Origin: Bedellia somnulentella
Lineage: Eukaryota; Arthropoda; Insecta; Lepidoptera; Bedelliidae
Length of the DNA: 64,000 nucleotides
NCBI GenBank assembly: GCA_963576735.1
Contig: OY755191.1
Location: 13,297,608 to 13,361,607, forward strand
Direction: 5' to 3'
Both the position numbers and the translations under genes were made by a program. Shown here in pieces: positions 35,708 to 46,970 of this stretch; position 1 is the first letter of the stretch, and every line of letters starts with the position of its first letter. The notes below the pieces were generated by a model. That model saw nothing but the letters and a program-made list of their open reading frames with translations. It made no database searches and was not told the origin of the DNA.

Positions 35708-36085
35708 TGCCGTGTAGTGTCGGCGTAGAATGTCACTACCCCTTTCTTTCTATTTATTTCTACCTACGGGTGTCGTAAGAGGCGACTAATAGTATGGGGC
35801 TTTTAAAGTGATCTTGGGCAATATATATTTTATTTCCAAATGTGACTGAGAAGTTTCTACCTCCAAAGCTCTGGCTACCCTTATTGGGATTATAGCCGTG
35901 AGTACATGTATGTAAAACATGAATAGCAATTAGAAGGTAAATAGTGTTGGCTTTAAAATGTGCAAACCCTAGCTTCCCGTGGATGTCCTCAGTGTCTTAG
36001 GGTTTTGGGACTTTTTAAGTGATTGTTGGGCGATGTGGCTGGAGATCCATTACCAACCCTCCCTCATTATACAGACCTTATCCAC
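35708..36085 (+). repeat. Two SINE-A copies, second partial
   Basis: 35708-35915 is nearly complete (ccgtgtagtgtcggcgtaga to gtgagtacatgtatgt). 35960-36085 is a partial, diverged copy (gtgattgttgggcgatgtgg, ggagatccattacc). Confidence 0.65.
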
Positions 36086-37679
36086 TTATATATATTTATT
36101 AATAACAACGATAATATTCTTGCTTTGAACTTATAGGTGGCTCTGGGTTTTGCGCAGCTTCACTTTGACGTGTTGTATGTCGGACAGTTAAAAGAAATTA
36201 AATTTATTCGGCAAAGTCACGTCACACAGACATTGACACACATACATATATTCACGCCAACAATCCCCATGGGGCAGGCAGAAACATCGATCGCCACTTC
36301 GTACGACTCTGGCAAACCTCTCTTGAGCTTCATTGGCATTCATCAATTCTTTCATACATTCTATTTTATTCTTTACCCTAGAGACAGAAATGAAAAACAC
36401 GTAATACAGAGAGAAAAAAAGATATTTTGAAAAATGATTCATTTCCAAAAAGGCTCTCCCAACGAGGCACTTTTAGTTTAAATGGTTAAAGGTTAAAAAC
36501 GCCCAACGTGTTTAGGTCAGTCAGTCAGGCTTTTTAATTTATATGTGGGTGGTTCTACAAGCCGGTATTTTTTTTAAGTTAAGGAAATGGATTTTATTTT
36601 AATCACAAGAGTACAAAGACTAAGGTTAATAAGGACATGTTAATTAAGGTCCCAGTGTCTTGGGTTAAGTACATCATAGTAAATAATACTTGAAATATTT
36701 ACTCAAGTTACCAGGACTCAAATTAGTATTAGGAAAAGGCTCAAAACTGTAATAAGTACAACATAAGTAAAGTAATTATTTTGTAAACAAGTAAACAATT
36801 CATTTTTAGTTCGAGTGTTTTTTGCAATAAAAATCAGTCAAAGTCCGCGTGAAGTCCGGTTTTCAACTCCACTTAAAACGATATGCGATCATAAAAAACT
36901 TAATTGATTATTTACTCTACGCTTTTAGCAGAATCTGACCGGCATTTTAATTAAAATCTATAATTAATCAGCTGGAAACTAAAGGCACGGTAGCCGACGT
37001 GCCTGAGATTGGCCTCAAGCTTGGGAGTAAAGGATTCTAGTCTGGTATCAGATTAAAGCCTCGTTTATTTTATTAGATATCCACTGAACATTTTTTTTAA
37101 CCTTCTGCGCAGAATTATCAAAATTTATCTTTTTGAAACAACACTTTTGCACAAACTTAAAAAAACATAATACTAACATATTTAAATTATTCATTTGTAT
37201 CGGCGCTGGCGAAAAATTTTAAGATTAAAGCGTTCTAACGTCTCTGTGATGTGTGCAAAAATCTAAAAAAAATAAAATAAAAATGTTTTATTCAAATAAA
37301 GTTTCAGTAACAATATTTAAAGATATGTATGACATTCACATAACAAAAGTATGGTGTATTTGTTACAATAGTTTTGAGTTCTACCCCCCGAACTAGTGAA
37401 AACACTGTATTACGGCAAGGTAGGTCATCGCTACTCGGGCTCGCGCTATTCAATAGAACATGATTTATTGCCCTTTAGAAACTGTGACAACAATATACAT
37501 TATATGCACGATTTCAAGATAATACAATAAATCTAATAACATACTATTTTGAATATGTTTTTTTTATATATGTGCATATTACATCTTTATCAAACATGGA
37601 TATATTAATTGAGATACTTATATATATTTAAATATAAAACATAAAAAATAAACCTTCTCTGGACACTAGATGGCGCTTG
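36086..37679. other. Gene-free AT-rich stretch
   Basis: 36236-36340 is the short repeat with ttcacgccaacaatcccc and cttcgtacgactctgg. 36510-36530 has gtcagtcagtcaggc, a motif often seen in lepidopteran repeats. 37290-37480 resembles a minus-strand element end (ttttattcaaataaag). No splice-consistent exon was recognised. Confidence 0.4.
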
Positions 37680-38118
37680 CCATGTGAGTTCAGGAGTATT
37701 GGTACCTCTGCCAACCCCTTCGGGGATAAAACGGCGTGAACGTTTATCTTATGTTATAAAAAATAAACATAAACGTTCACGCCGAATATCCCCGAAGGGG
37801 TTGGCAGAGGTACTAATACTTCTGAACATCACGTGACTTTGTCACCTGGTGTTCAGAGTACCCACGTTTTGCATGGACAGTGTACTCACGTGATAGGGGG
37901 CAGGCCTATCGCCGTTTTGTACGAATACACTGTCACATGACTAAGTACAACTCAGCCATGTGGGTTTCCTCACGATGTTTTCTCTCACCGTTAACAACCA
38001 TGATAAATTAACCACACATATGTCTTTAGAAAAGACAAATTGGTGTAGGCCCGACCCAGGATTGGAACACTAGTCGCTTGCACGATAACCGAGTGTTCTA
38101 CCCACTGGGCTATCACAG
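37680..38118. repeat. SINE-B tail (plus) and full SINE-B (minus)
   Basis: 37680-37745 is the last 65 bp of SINE-B in plus orientation. 37768-38118 is a complete minus-strand copy with the tRNA-like head at its right end (complement of agcccagtgggtagaacact). Together they make an inverted arrangement. Confidence 0.85.
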
Positions 38119-38410
38119 TATTTAAATATATAAATATATATTCATCAATACATGCAACATTAAAGCCAAAAGTAACAATGCAACCGAACTTACCACCATA
38201 CACAGTACTCCTATAGAATCTTTAAATATCACCAATAAATACTTCGCTTCAGTAGGTCATAATTTAGCTAACAATATTCTTGAGATAAATAAACTTACGG
38301 AACACGAACTAGCTCTAAACACTAAAAGTAAAGAATCACCCACCTCGCTTTTCCTAGAACCTACTGACCCACATGAAATAGTAACCATAATAAATAGCTT
38401 AAAAACAGAG
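38119..38410 (+). mobile_element. LINE ORF2 fragment left of the Gypsy element
   Basis: The plus-strand frame encodes IESLNITNKYFASVGHNLAN and FLEPTDPHEIVTIINSLKT, the linker in front of the reverse transcriptase in Jockey-like LINEs. It breaks off abruptly at about 38410, where the Gypsy LTR begins. Confidence 0.7.
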
Positions 38411-38729
38411 AGCGTATTACGGTTGCACACTCCATTCATATTGATGACTACGCAACCTACATAAGTCGCATAGATGGCTGCGTGACTTCGCGTTACACGC
38501 GCCGGCCGAACATGATGCCACCGATGTCGAGTCAGCACCCACACTTGCAACATCTACATGCAGCGCGACTTCGCTACGCCTCGTGGGAATCTCATACTTC
38601 GTTCTAACATCGACCGCGTAGCACTTAGTTATAATTTTTGTAATAATTAATTAATTGTAATTTCTTTCTTATTAAATCCTTATAAAAATTTTGGTTTTTT
38701 TTAAATCTTTCGGCTGCAGTTAACGTAAT
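38411..38729 (+). repeat. Putative 5' LTR of Gypsy element 1
   Basis: The stretch lies between the broken LINE frame and the primer-binding site. No second LTR is found in the window, so the left edge cannot be confirmed by comparison and is approximate. A taaatccttataaaaatt block near 38680 may hold transcription or polyadenylation signals. Confidence 0.45.
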
Positions 38730-38740
38730 TGGCGCAGTCG
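38730..38740 (+). other. Primer-binding site, tRNA-Ser type
   Basis: tggcgcagtcg is complementary to the 3' end of insect serine tRNA including CCA. The same site type is used by Drosophila 17.6/297-like Gypsy elements. Its place immediately after the LTR supports the reading. Confidence 0.7.
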
Positions 38741-39128
38741 GTAGGATACTCACGGTCGATTGCGGGCCCCGTAAATTGCTCTAATATCGAGTTAATCGCG
38801 CTCGCGAGTCGCCCGGGTGACTTCTTAGCACCGCTGCTGAGTATTCTAGAATCTTCACGACCTGCCGCCGGAAGGAGTATCCAGACATCGATACATCAAA
38901 AAGCCAGAATGAATATGTGAGTACTTTAGAACTGTTTTGAAGTTGCGATTTCCTTGTTACTGTGCTTTCCCAATTTCCAAGATTTTTCATCCTAAGTTTA
39001 CTTCTAAGATTTGTGACTGAAGGTCTAAAATAAGATCTGATTTACAAGATAGAAATAGGGATATAGATACAGATTCTGATAGTTTAGTTAATAGTTTCGA
39101 TAGTTCAGATTTAACTGAGCAAAGAGTA

Positions 39129-40445
39129 TTGTATAGTAATATGGAGAATTTAGATATCATAACGAAGGCGTTGCGTTTGCTTCCCGAGTTTGATGGGAAT
39201 CCGAACGTTTTAACTCGTTTCATTAGACTAACTGATCAATTAGTTTCTCAATTTGTTAATGCCGAACAGGATAATGAATTTAGTAGATGCATGTTATTAA
39301 ATGGGATCCTTAATAAAATATCAGGACCTGCCGCTCGTTTGATAAACTCGAACGGAATACCAGATACCTGGGAAGGTATTCGTAATTCACTAATTAATAA
39401 TTTTGCCGACCAAAGGGATGAGACTTCTCTTTATAACGATTTGGCTCTTTTATCTCAAGGACCTCTCACTCCACAGGAGTTTTATGAGAAGTGTCAAAAC
39501 TTATTTAGTACAGTTATGACTTATGTCTCTTTGCATGAATCCGTGGACACAACTATACAGTCAAAACGCGATCTTTATAAAAAAATAACATTACAGGCAT
39601 TTGTTCGTGGTCTTAAGGACCCATTGGGTTCTCGAATCAGATGTATGAGACCCGAAACAATAGAAAAAGCATTAGAATTTGTTCATGAGGAATTAAACAC
39701 TTTATATTTGCAAAACCGTAATGATAATTTTTCAAGCAGTAAATCCAATATTCAATCTAACCGTGTTCCTAATTTCTTCTACGGAAATAACTCTCAACCT
39801 TCTATGATACTTCCAAAACCTTTCAATATGCCAGGACCTTCTCGTGGAAACATGAACTTCGGTTTGCCACACGCTCATATGAAAACCCAACCAATGTGGA
39901 GACCGAATTTTAATCAGGCACAGCCTCAGTTTAAGTTTCATGGCCCCTCTAGGACCCAGCAAATGTTTGCTGCTCGCCCTCCGAATTATAATCCTCAGTC
40001 CAATGTTTTAAAATTAGCTCCAAGAAACCCTAACTATAATTCAGGACCGAAACCAATGAGTGATGTTAGCCACTATCAAACTCGCCCTCTGCCCCAACCA
40101 GGGTTGTCAGGCCATAATTACATGATGTCAGGGAACCCACCACCTAATAATTATTTTCATAAGGCTAGAGAAATTAATATGAATGAATGTTATATGCCTG
40201 AGAATTTTTATCAATCCGAATGTTATGACTATTCAGATTTTTATTATAACCCCCCAAACAACGCCCTATATGAACATGTGCCTTATAATTATAACGAACC
40301 GCTAAATAGCCAACAATCGTGTGAACAATATTACTTCGATAACAGCTCTCAGGAATCTCAAGCTATTCCTGTGGAACCTCCCATTTCACCCAATGACTCC
40401 GAACAGGATTTTTCGAAGATAGAGCCCTCCAAAAACTTAGGATAG
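39129..40445 (+). pseudogene. Gypsy element 1 gag
   Basis: This single open frame of 438 codons encodes the structural protein of a Gypsy-group retrotransposon. The N-terminal capsid-like part (LRLLPEFDGNPNVLTRF, then CMLLNGILNKISGPAARLIN) is followed by a long tail rich in Asn, Pro, Gln and Tyr with no CCHC knuckle, as in 17.6/Gypsy-type Gag proteins. The frame is intact. The pol frame is in the -1 register and overlaps it at about 40397-40445, with a ccaaaaactta stretch near the end where slippage could occur. The element as a whole is dead because its 3' part is lost. Confidence 0.8.
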
Positions 40446-40789
40446 AGATAAATGTTCAGAGTCAAAGGCAATTACCATATATTCAAATAAGTGAACCCCC
40501 TTTAAAGTTACTCATAGATACCGGTGCCAATCAGTCATTTATACATCCCAGAATAGTGGAAACTTATTATTCTCATATACCATTAAATATAGATCCATTT
40601 GAAATTACTAATGTTCATGCAACCACTCGAGAAAATTATTCCATAACTATACCATGTTTCTCTGAGTTTAATAACTCAGAAAATATTAAATTATTCGTAT
40701 ATTAATTCCATAACTATTTTGATGGCCTTATAGGACTTGACCTATTAGAAAAATGGGGCGCGAAAATTGATTTAAAAGATAAAATACTA
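40397..40789 (+). pseudogene. Gypsy element 1 protease region with in-frame stop
   Basis: In the -1 frame relative to gag, the aspartic protease motif LLIDTGANQSFIHP is readable near 40510-40550. FDGLIGLDLLEKWGAKIDL follows and leads straight into the pol frame at 40790. A TAA at about 40703 interrupts the frame between the two blocks, so a full Gag-Pol product could not be made. Confidence 0.7.
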
Positions 40790-43051
40790 ATGACTTCTGG
40801 TGCTGTCAATAATATTCTTATGTTTAACTTAGAAAATGCGAATTTATTTGAGGATTTGATTCCTTCTAACACTTCCAAAATTGTTAATCTGCCGATCCTC
40901 TCGGAAGATGGGGACGTTTTTATTCCGGAGCAAATAGTTTGTAATTGTATAATAAGTAATTGCTTAACTCGCGTTTGCAGTAACCGTGGGATAGTAGAAG
41001 TTACGAATTTATCACCATATGACATTATTTTCTCGATTAATCAGCCAATTACAGCCGAGATACATAACAATACGTGTTCTTTTCCTATACAGTCTCAGAC
41101 TCGGGTTAAAGAGGTTTTGTCGCGTTTACGAACCGACCATCTCCACCCTGAAGAGTGCCAAAATTTAAGAAATCTCTGTTCTCAATATGCAGATGTATTT
41201 TATATTGAAGGGGAACCCTTAACATTCACAAATAAAATTCAGCATCATATCCGAAGGACAGACGAAATTCCTGTTTACACTAAAAGTTATCGTTATCCGT
41301 TTATTCATAGAGATGAAGTAAGGCAACAAATTAGTAAAATGTTAGAGCAGGGAATTATCCGTCCCTCCGAGTCAGCCTGGAGTTCTCCAATCTGGATCGT
41401 GCCTAAAAAAGCCGATGCTTCTGGTAAGGTAAAATGGCGACTAGTGGTGGACTTTAGGAAATTAAATGAGAAAACCATTGACGATAAATACCCGATCCCA
41501 AATATTGCTAATGTTTTAGATAAGTTAGGTAATTGTCATTATTTCACAACTCTCGATTTAGCGAGTGGATTTTATCAAATAGAAATGAGCAGTGCAGACA
41601 TATCAAAGACTGCTTTTAATGTCGAAAACGGGCATTTTGAATTCCTCCGAATGCCCATGGGCCTAAAAAATTCACCTTCAACTTTTCAGAGGGTGATGGA
41701 TAATGTTTTAAAATTACAGAATACAGTTTGCCTTGTGTATTTAGATGATATTATAGTGTTTAGTACCTCCCTTCAGGAGCACATAATTAATTTAGAAAAA
41801 GTTTTCCAAAAATTGAGAGAATCGAATTTTAAGATACAGATGGATAAATCGGAGTTTTTAAAGTTAGAAACTGCATATTTAGGACATATTATAAGTAAAG
41901 ATGGCATAAAACCCAATCCAGATAAAATATCAGCGATTCAGAATTACCCCATACCTCAAACCCCTAAACAAATTAAGCAATTCTTAGGCCTATTAGGCTA
42001 TTATAGAAAATTTATTCCTGACTTTGCCCGAGTAACGAAACCTCTAACTTCATGCCTCAAGAAAGGTAGAAAAATAACATTAACTGCCGAGTATAAAACT
42101 TGCTTTGAAAAATGTAAGTCTCTGCTAACCAATGACCCCATCCTACAGTACCCAGATTTTAGTAAAGAATTCATTCTCACAACCGACGCCTCAAACGTGG
42201 CCATAGGAGCCATTCTCTCCCAAGGATCAGATAAGCCTGTGTGCTTCGCCTCTAGAACATTAAACGACAGTGAGTGCAATTACAGTACAATAGAAAAAGA
42301 ACTTTTAGCGATAGTATGGGCCACCAAGTATTTTCGACCATATTTATTTGGACGTAATTTCAAAATTGTTACTGACCATAAGCCCTTGCAGTGGGTTATG
42401 AGTCTCAAAGAACCAAATTCTAGATTGACCCGCTGGAGACTCAAACTAAGTGAATACACTTTTACTGTCATTTATAAGCAGGGTGAACATAATAAAAATG
42501 CTGACGCACTATCCCGGATAGAAATTCACAACGAGGAAATTAGCTCATTGATAGTCAATCCAACAGAAAAAGATTTCTCAGACAATAGATCCACTACCGC
42601 AACTGTTCATACCAGCGCCGAAAACCCCATATTAGAAGTACCCATAAGCAATTTTACCTTAAATAAATTTAGCAGGCAAATAGTTTTTACTATTGTTGGC
42701 GATATTAAACGCCGGCCAGTTGTATCAAAACCATTTGAAACCCACACAAGAACTTCAATTCAATTATCAGAAAGTAACTTAGAATCCGATCTTGTTAGCG
42801 CTATAAAAGAATATGTAAATCCTAAAGTAAAAACTGCCATAATGATTTTTCCTCCCCTAGCAATGTACAGAATAATTCCCATCATACAAGAAAAATTTCA
42901 AAGTTCTACCATGAATTTAACTCTCGCAAAAACAGAGGTAGAAAATATCAAGGAATATTTAAAACAACAGGAAATCATTCAGAAATATCACGAAGGCAAA
43001 ACGAACCACCGCGGCATTAATGAGTGTTATCAATCATTAGTAAGACTGTAA
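40790..43051 (+). pseudogene. Gypsy element 1 pol: reverse transcriptase and RNase H
   Basis: The 753-codon open stretch holds reverse transcriptase from about residue 185 (WRLVVDFRKLNEKTI, TTLDLASGFYQIEM) with the catalytic YLDD at 317-320. RNase H follows (ILTTDASNVAIGAILSQ, later TDHKPLQWV and NADALSRIE), and then the start of the integrase zinc region. It ends at a TAA (about 43049) inside what should be continuous integrase sequence, since YWPKM follows in frame. Similarity in type is to the 17.6/Gypsy lineage. Confidence 0.88.
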
Positions 43052-43688
43052 TATTGGCCAAAAATGAAGGAACACATTACTAAGTACATTAACGATTGTC
43101 ATATCTGTGGACAAGCTAAGTATGATCGTAATCCAATTAAACAAAAATTTTGTATAGTACCGCCACCATTGAAACCATTAGAAGTAGCCCATATCGATCT
43201 TTTTACAGTTGAAAACGAAAATAGATGCTTTTTCAAAATATGCTCAAGCATATTTATTAAAAGATGCTACAGCACTCAGTGTTATCCAATCGTTAATGAA
43301 TTTTTTTAATCATCACGGAGTACCTTTAAGATTAGTTTCAGATCAAGGCACTGAATTCTCAAACCAATTATTTTCTGAGTTTACTAAGCTTCACAAAATA
43401 GATCACCACAAAATTTTAGCACACACACCTAACGATAATGGTATGATAGAGAGATTCCATTCGACAATTCTAGAACATTTAAGAATCCTCAAGTTAGAAC
43501 GCCCTAAAGAGCCAGCTATTACTTTATTGCCCTACGCTATACTAGGTTATAATTATTCAATACATAGTTTTACTAAATGTCGCCCAATAGAATTAATCAC
43601 TGGTCATTTCGACCCTCGTAGCCCATTAGATATAGATATAAACCAGCATTTATTACAACAATACTTACAAGAAGGTAATATCTTTTAG
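43052..43688 (+). pseudogene. Gypsy element 1 integrase remnant, frameshifted
   Basis: The frame after the stop gives YWPKM and CHICGQAKYDRNPIKQK (the Cys pair of the HHCC zinc motif), then IDLF with the first core Asp. At about 43215 the frame changes and probably loses a few residues. The second frame (to 43688) holds LRLVSDQGTEFSNQLF with the second Asp and NDNGMIERFHS with the Glu. The remainder of integrase, any env and the 3' LTR are missing; sequence switches to a LINE at about 43690. Confidence 0.8.
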
Positions 43689-43689
43689 T

Positions 43690-44510
43690 CGGGCGCGTGC
43701 ACCATTAATATACAACTACACTATGGAAAGTGACTCCATAAAGCGGGTTAATGAAATAAGGGACTTAGGGGTCAAACTGACAACTCAACTTCATTTTAGG
43801 GAGCATATAATAGACATATGTAAAAGAGCATACCGGAACTTGGGGTTTTTAATACGAACTGTTCGAGGATTTGCCAACATTGGAGCTATAAAATCTTTAT
43901 ATAATGCACTAGTAAGAAGCCAATTGGAAAGCAACGCGATAATATGGGATCCAAGCGAACATAAATATATTCTTATGATTGAACGTATACAAAATAAGTT
44001 TGCAAGATACTTATACTTTAGACTGTATGGTGTTTATCCATTTTATCCACTTAAGTATCCAACTTTATTTGTGCTGGGTATGGTTGGATATAACCAATTG
44101 AAGGTGAGAAGAACACTTTCACTTCTTATATATTTATATAAAATACTAACTGGCCAAATTGATAACCCGGATATCCTTTCTATCATTGGTCTAAATGTGC
44201 CGGACAAATACGCGGAACGTCGTCGTCGCCCGTCTCTATTGGTGCCGCTTTGCGGTCGAACAAATTTGCTGAGCAGTACGCCGCTCGCTCGCGCGCTCAT
44301 CATCTTGAATATGCTGGCTACTGATATAGATATTTTTAATTGTAGGTTGAGTGAGTTCACAGAAAGATCGTTAAAATTCGTATGTTACAATAAGTAGTAC
44401 AAATTTTTTCTCATTTTATAAGTAAACATCGGATTAGGCTATTGTCTGTAATGGTGTTTGTAAAATATGATGATGAATAAATAAATAAATAAAATATAAA
44501 TAAATAAATG
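43690..44510 (+). mobile_element. LINE ORF2 C-terminal fragment and 3' UTR
   Basis: 43723-44397 encodes 224 codons from the region after the reverse transcriptase palm (KRVNEIRDLGVKLTTQLHF, SQLESNAIIWDPSEHKYI). The type is that of Jockey-like LINEs. It ends with (aaat)n near 44475-44510. It starts exactly where Gypsy element 1 stops. Confidence 0.75.
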
Positions 44511-44759
44511 TTTTTTTTAACAAAAAAGCGTTTTCTATTCTATGTTTAGCAATCATTTCTGAGCGGCTGAACCAATTGTTTATTTTGTTTTGATGAAACT
44601 TATATGTAAATAAAAAAAATGTTTTCATTTCTTTTGTTTAATTTAAATATATACATAAAAGTATTTACAACAAGTTTAGTTATTATCTAAATCAGTCTTT
44701 GAAAAACAATCTTATTAATTAACATGTCTCATTTGTTAAAGAAAAATGTCCTTTACTCA

Positions 44760-45075
44760 TTAAAGTAAATCACATCAGGTATCGCTGGTGAAAGATCATT
44801 CCAACACTTCGAAGCAGCGAAACGAAAACTACCTCGAAATGCTGTAGTCCGATGACTAGGTGTCAATAACAAATAATCAGAGGCACGAGTGTTGTAGCTG
44901 GATACATTCTTGGAGCAAACAAGTTTTTCATTTAGATACTGTGGCTCTTACCACTTGACAATATCAAACATTAAGGAAGCAAGGTGTAACTTTCTCTGTG
45001 TAGCTAGATCAAGCAAGTTATTACTTTTGAGATAAGGGGTGACGTGAGTTCTTGGTATAATTTGAAAACCAAAAC
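44760..45075 (-). mobile_element. LINE C-terminal fragment
   Basis: The minus-strand translation reads ...HVTPYLKSNNLLDLATQRK, with a later block NTRASDYLLLTPSHRTTAF and RFAASKCWNDL. This is the usual end of LINE ORF2 proteins. A stop interrupts it. It lies opposite in sense to the LINE piece at 43690-44510, downstream of the Myb/SANT-like gene. Confidence 0.65.
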
Positions 45076-45169
45076 ATGAAATCTAAAGAAATTATTGAAA
45101 TCAGTCCGTCAACTTTTGTAACCAAATCACTAGCAAAATAAACTTTATAATATCAAAAAAAAATTAAAC

Positions 45170-46970
45170 TTATTCTAACTGTCTTTGTAAAATTTTTATT
45201 TGTAAATCATATTTTTTTAACTCCATTTGATGCTGTTCCTGCTCATTTCTAAATTTTAGCATCTCTGTTTTTTTCTGATAAGATGTCAATTCAATTTTTT
45301 TTTTGAAGTAAATTCTTTTTAATATTTCTGCTGAATGTTTTGACCATGGCACTGCATTGTTACTCTTTTTATTATATATTAATTTCTTTTTTTGTTTTCT
45401 TTCAACTAATTTGGGCTCTTGAGATGGTTGGATGAAAGTATCTGGGCTGCCTCCTTTAGCTATCTCTACTGAAACAAAAATGTAGTTAATAAATTAAACG
45501 GAAGAAACACCAATCTTACATCATTATGGTACAAAAAAATCTCACCAAAAGATTCAGCTGCTTCATCAAATGGATTTATATCAGGGCATCTCTGATCATC
45601 TGAGTTTAAAAATATTTGATGATCAGTCTCTGTCAATGTTGGAACAAATGTCCCACCACCAGTTTTCTCAATATTTTTCTGAAATATAGAACATAATAGA
45701 GACATGGTTGTTTAATTTCTAATGGCCATGCCATTGCCACCTATAATAGGAAACTGAGCAAAGTACATAAACTCAACAAAGTTTACAACAATCAGATACA
45801 AGTTTTTTTTTAAATAACTTTCTTTCTCATACCTAAAAGACAAAAGATAAGAAAGATATCTGATACCTTTTCATCCGTCCATGTTCTGGTCAGGTCTTTA
45901 ATTTTATCTTCATGTGTAATAGAATCTGTTTCAAACTCTTCATGTGATTCTTCGATTATGATTTCCTCTTTGATTTCTTCCACAGTTATCTGTAAATCAA
46001 GCTTAATAGTTAATATTCATTTTAAAACCTGATGCTTATGAGAGGAATTATTAAACTTTTTTGTGCATGAAACCTTAATTTTCCTTACCTTAATTGAATA
46101 GTAATTATGAGAGGAAATCCAGGAAATAATGTATCTTTTCACTCTTGCAATCAAGACAATTCAAATGACACCTCTTTTGTGAAAATAGGACACCTGCTGT
46201 CGCCACCAAGAAATATACATACATACATACACTCTAATAACATAAGCCTTTCATGTTCAGTTGGGTAAAAAAGGCTCTTATTTTGTCCTTTTGTTATTGT
46301 TTATGCATAAAATAAATAGTTTAACTTACAGTGACCTCATCAACTGATTGAGAATTGTGTTCCGTCAGTATCTTATTGATATACTTTTGTTCCTGAAAAT
46401 AAATATTAATTAATTTACAATCAATTCAATAATAAATATATAAAACTAACTAAATATTTTTAAAGCAGTTGGAATATGCATTTTATCTCTGAATATTTTA
46501 GTATTGGAAATATTTAAATAATTATGTACCCTAATATAATAATCTTCATTTTCTAACTCACATTCTCACTGGTACAACCTTTACGAGCACGATGTTTCAT
46601 ATTGTTATATAAATGTTTTAACATTGCTGCAGTCCGTGGTCCCGACGTGCACACGCGATTATATAGTTTTGTAATAGATGTCCAGACTTCCCTTTTTCTT
46701 TGAATAAAATATGCTTCAGTCTTTTTGCATTCAATGATATCTTTGTATCTGAAACATGAACCCTGACTCATCATCCAAACCTACAGGTTCATAAGATAAG
46801 GATATGTTTAAGACATACATAGAAGGTTTTAGTTCCATAAGAAATTATTTGTCTGAAAATATTGGAATAGGGAAGAAGCTAACAAGTACTCACTTAGCTG
46901 CGATTGAGAGGAGATTTGCTTTCTCCTCGAGGGTGTAGTTGGGAGATCTTTTTTTGATTTCTTTTCCCAT
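45170..46970 (-). CDS. Myb/SANT-like DNA-binding protein, six exons, 293 aa
   Basis: Exons are complement(46894-46970, 46562-46748, 46330-46392, 45867-45989, 45546-45678, 45170-45468), all GT/AG with matching phases, totalling 882 nt. Residues 1-88 form a Myb/SANT-like domain of the type shared with PIF/Harbinger partner proteins and zeste-like regulators: SPNYTLEEKANLLSIAAKYK, KDIIECKKTEAY, W at about 47, and RTAAMLKHLYNNMKHRARK. Residues 110-150 are acidic. KTGGGT at about 155-160 is the motif that follows this domain in the family. The C-terminus (about 245-292) is a Lys/Glu/Gln-rich likely coiled coil. The start is the first ATG before the domain. It is probably nuclear, and its target is unknown. 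All frames are intact. It may be a host gene or domesticated from a transposon; I cannot tell. Confidence 0.85.

Noticed and set aside
38257..38553. A minus-strand 98-codon frame over the Gypsy LTR
   Set aside because: It is antisense across a LINE/LTR junction and therefore chimeric.
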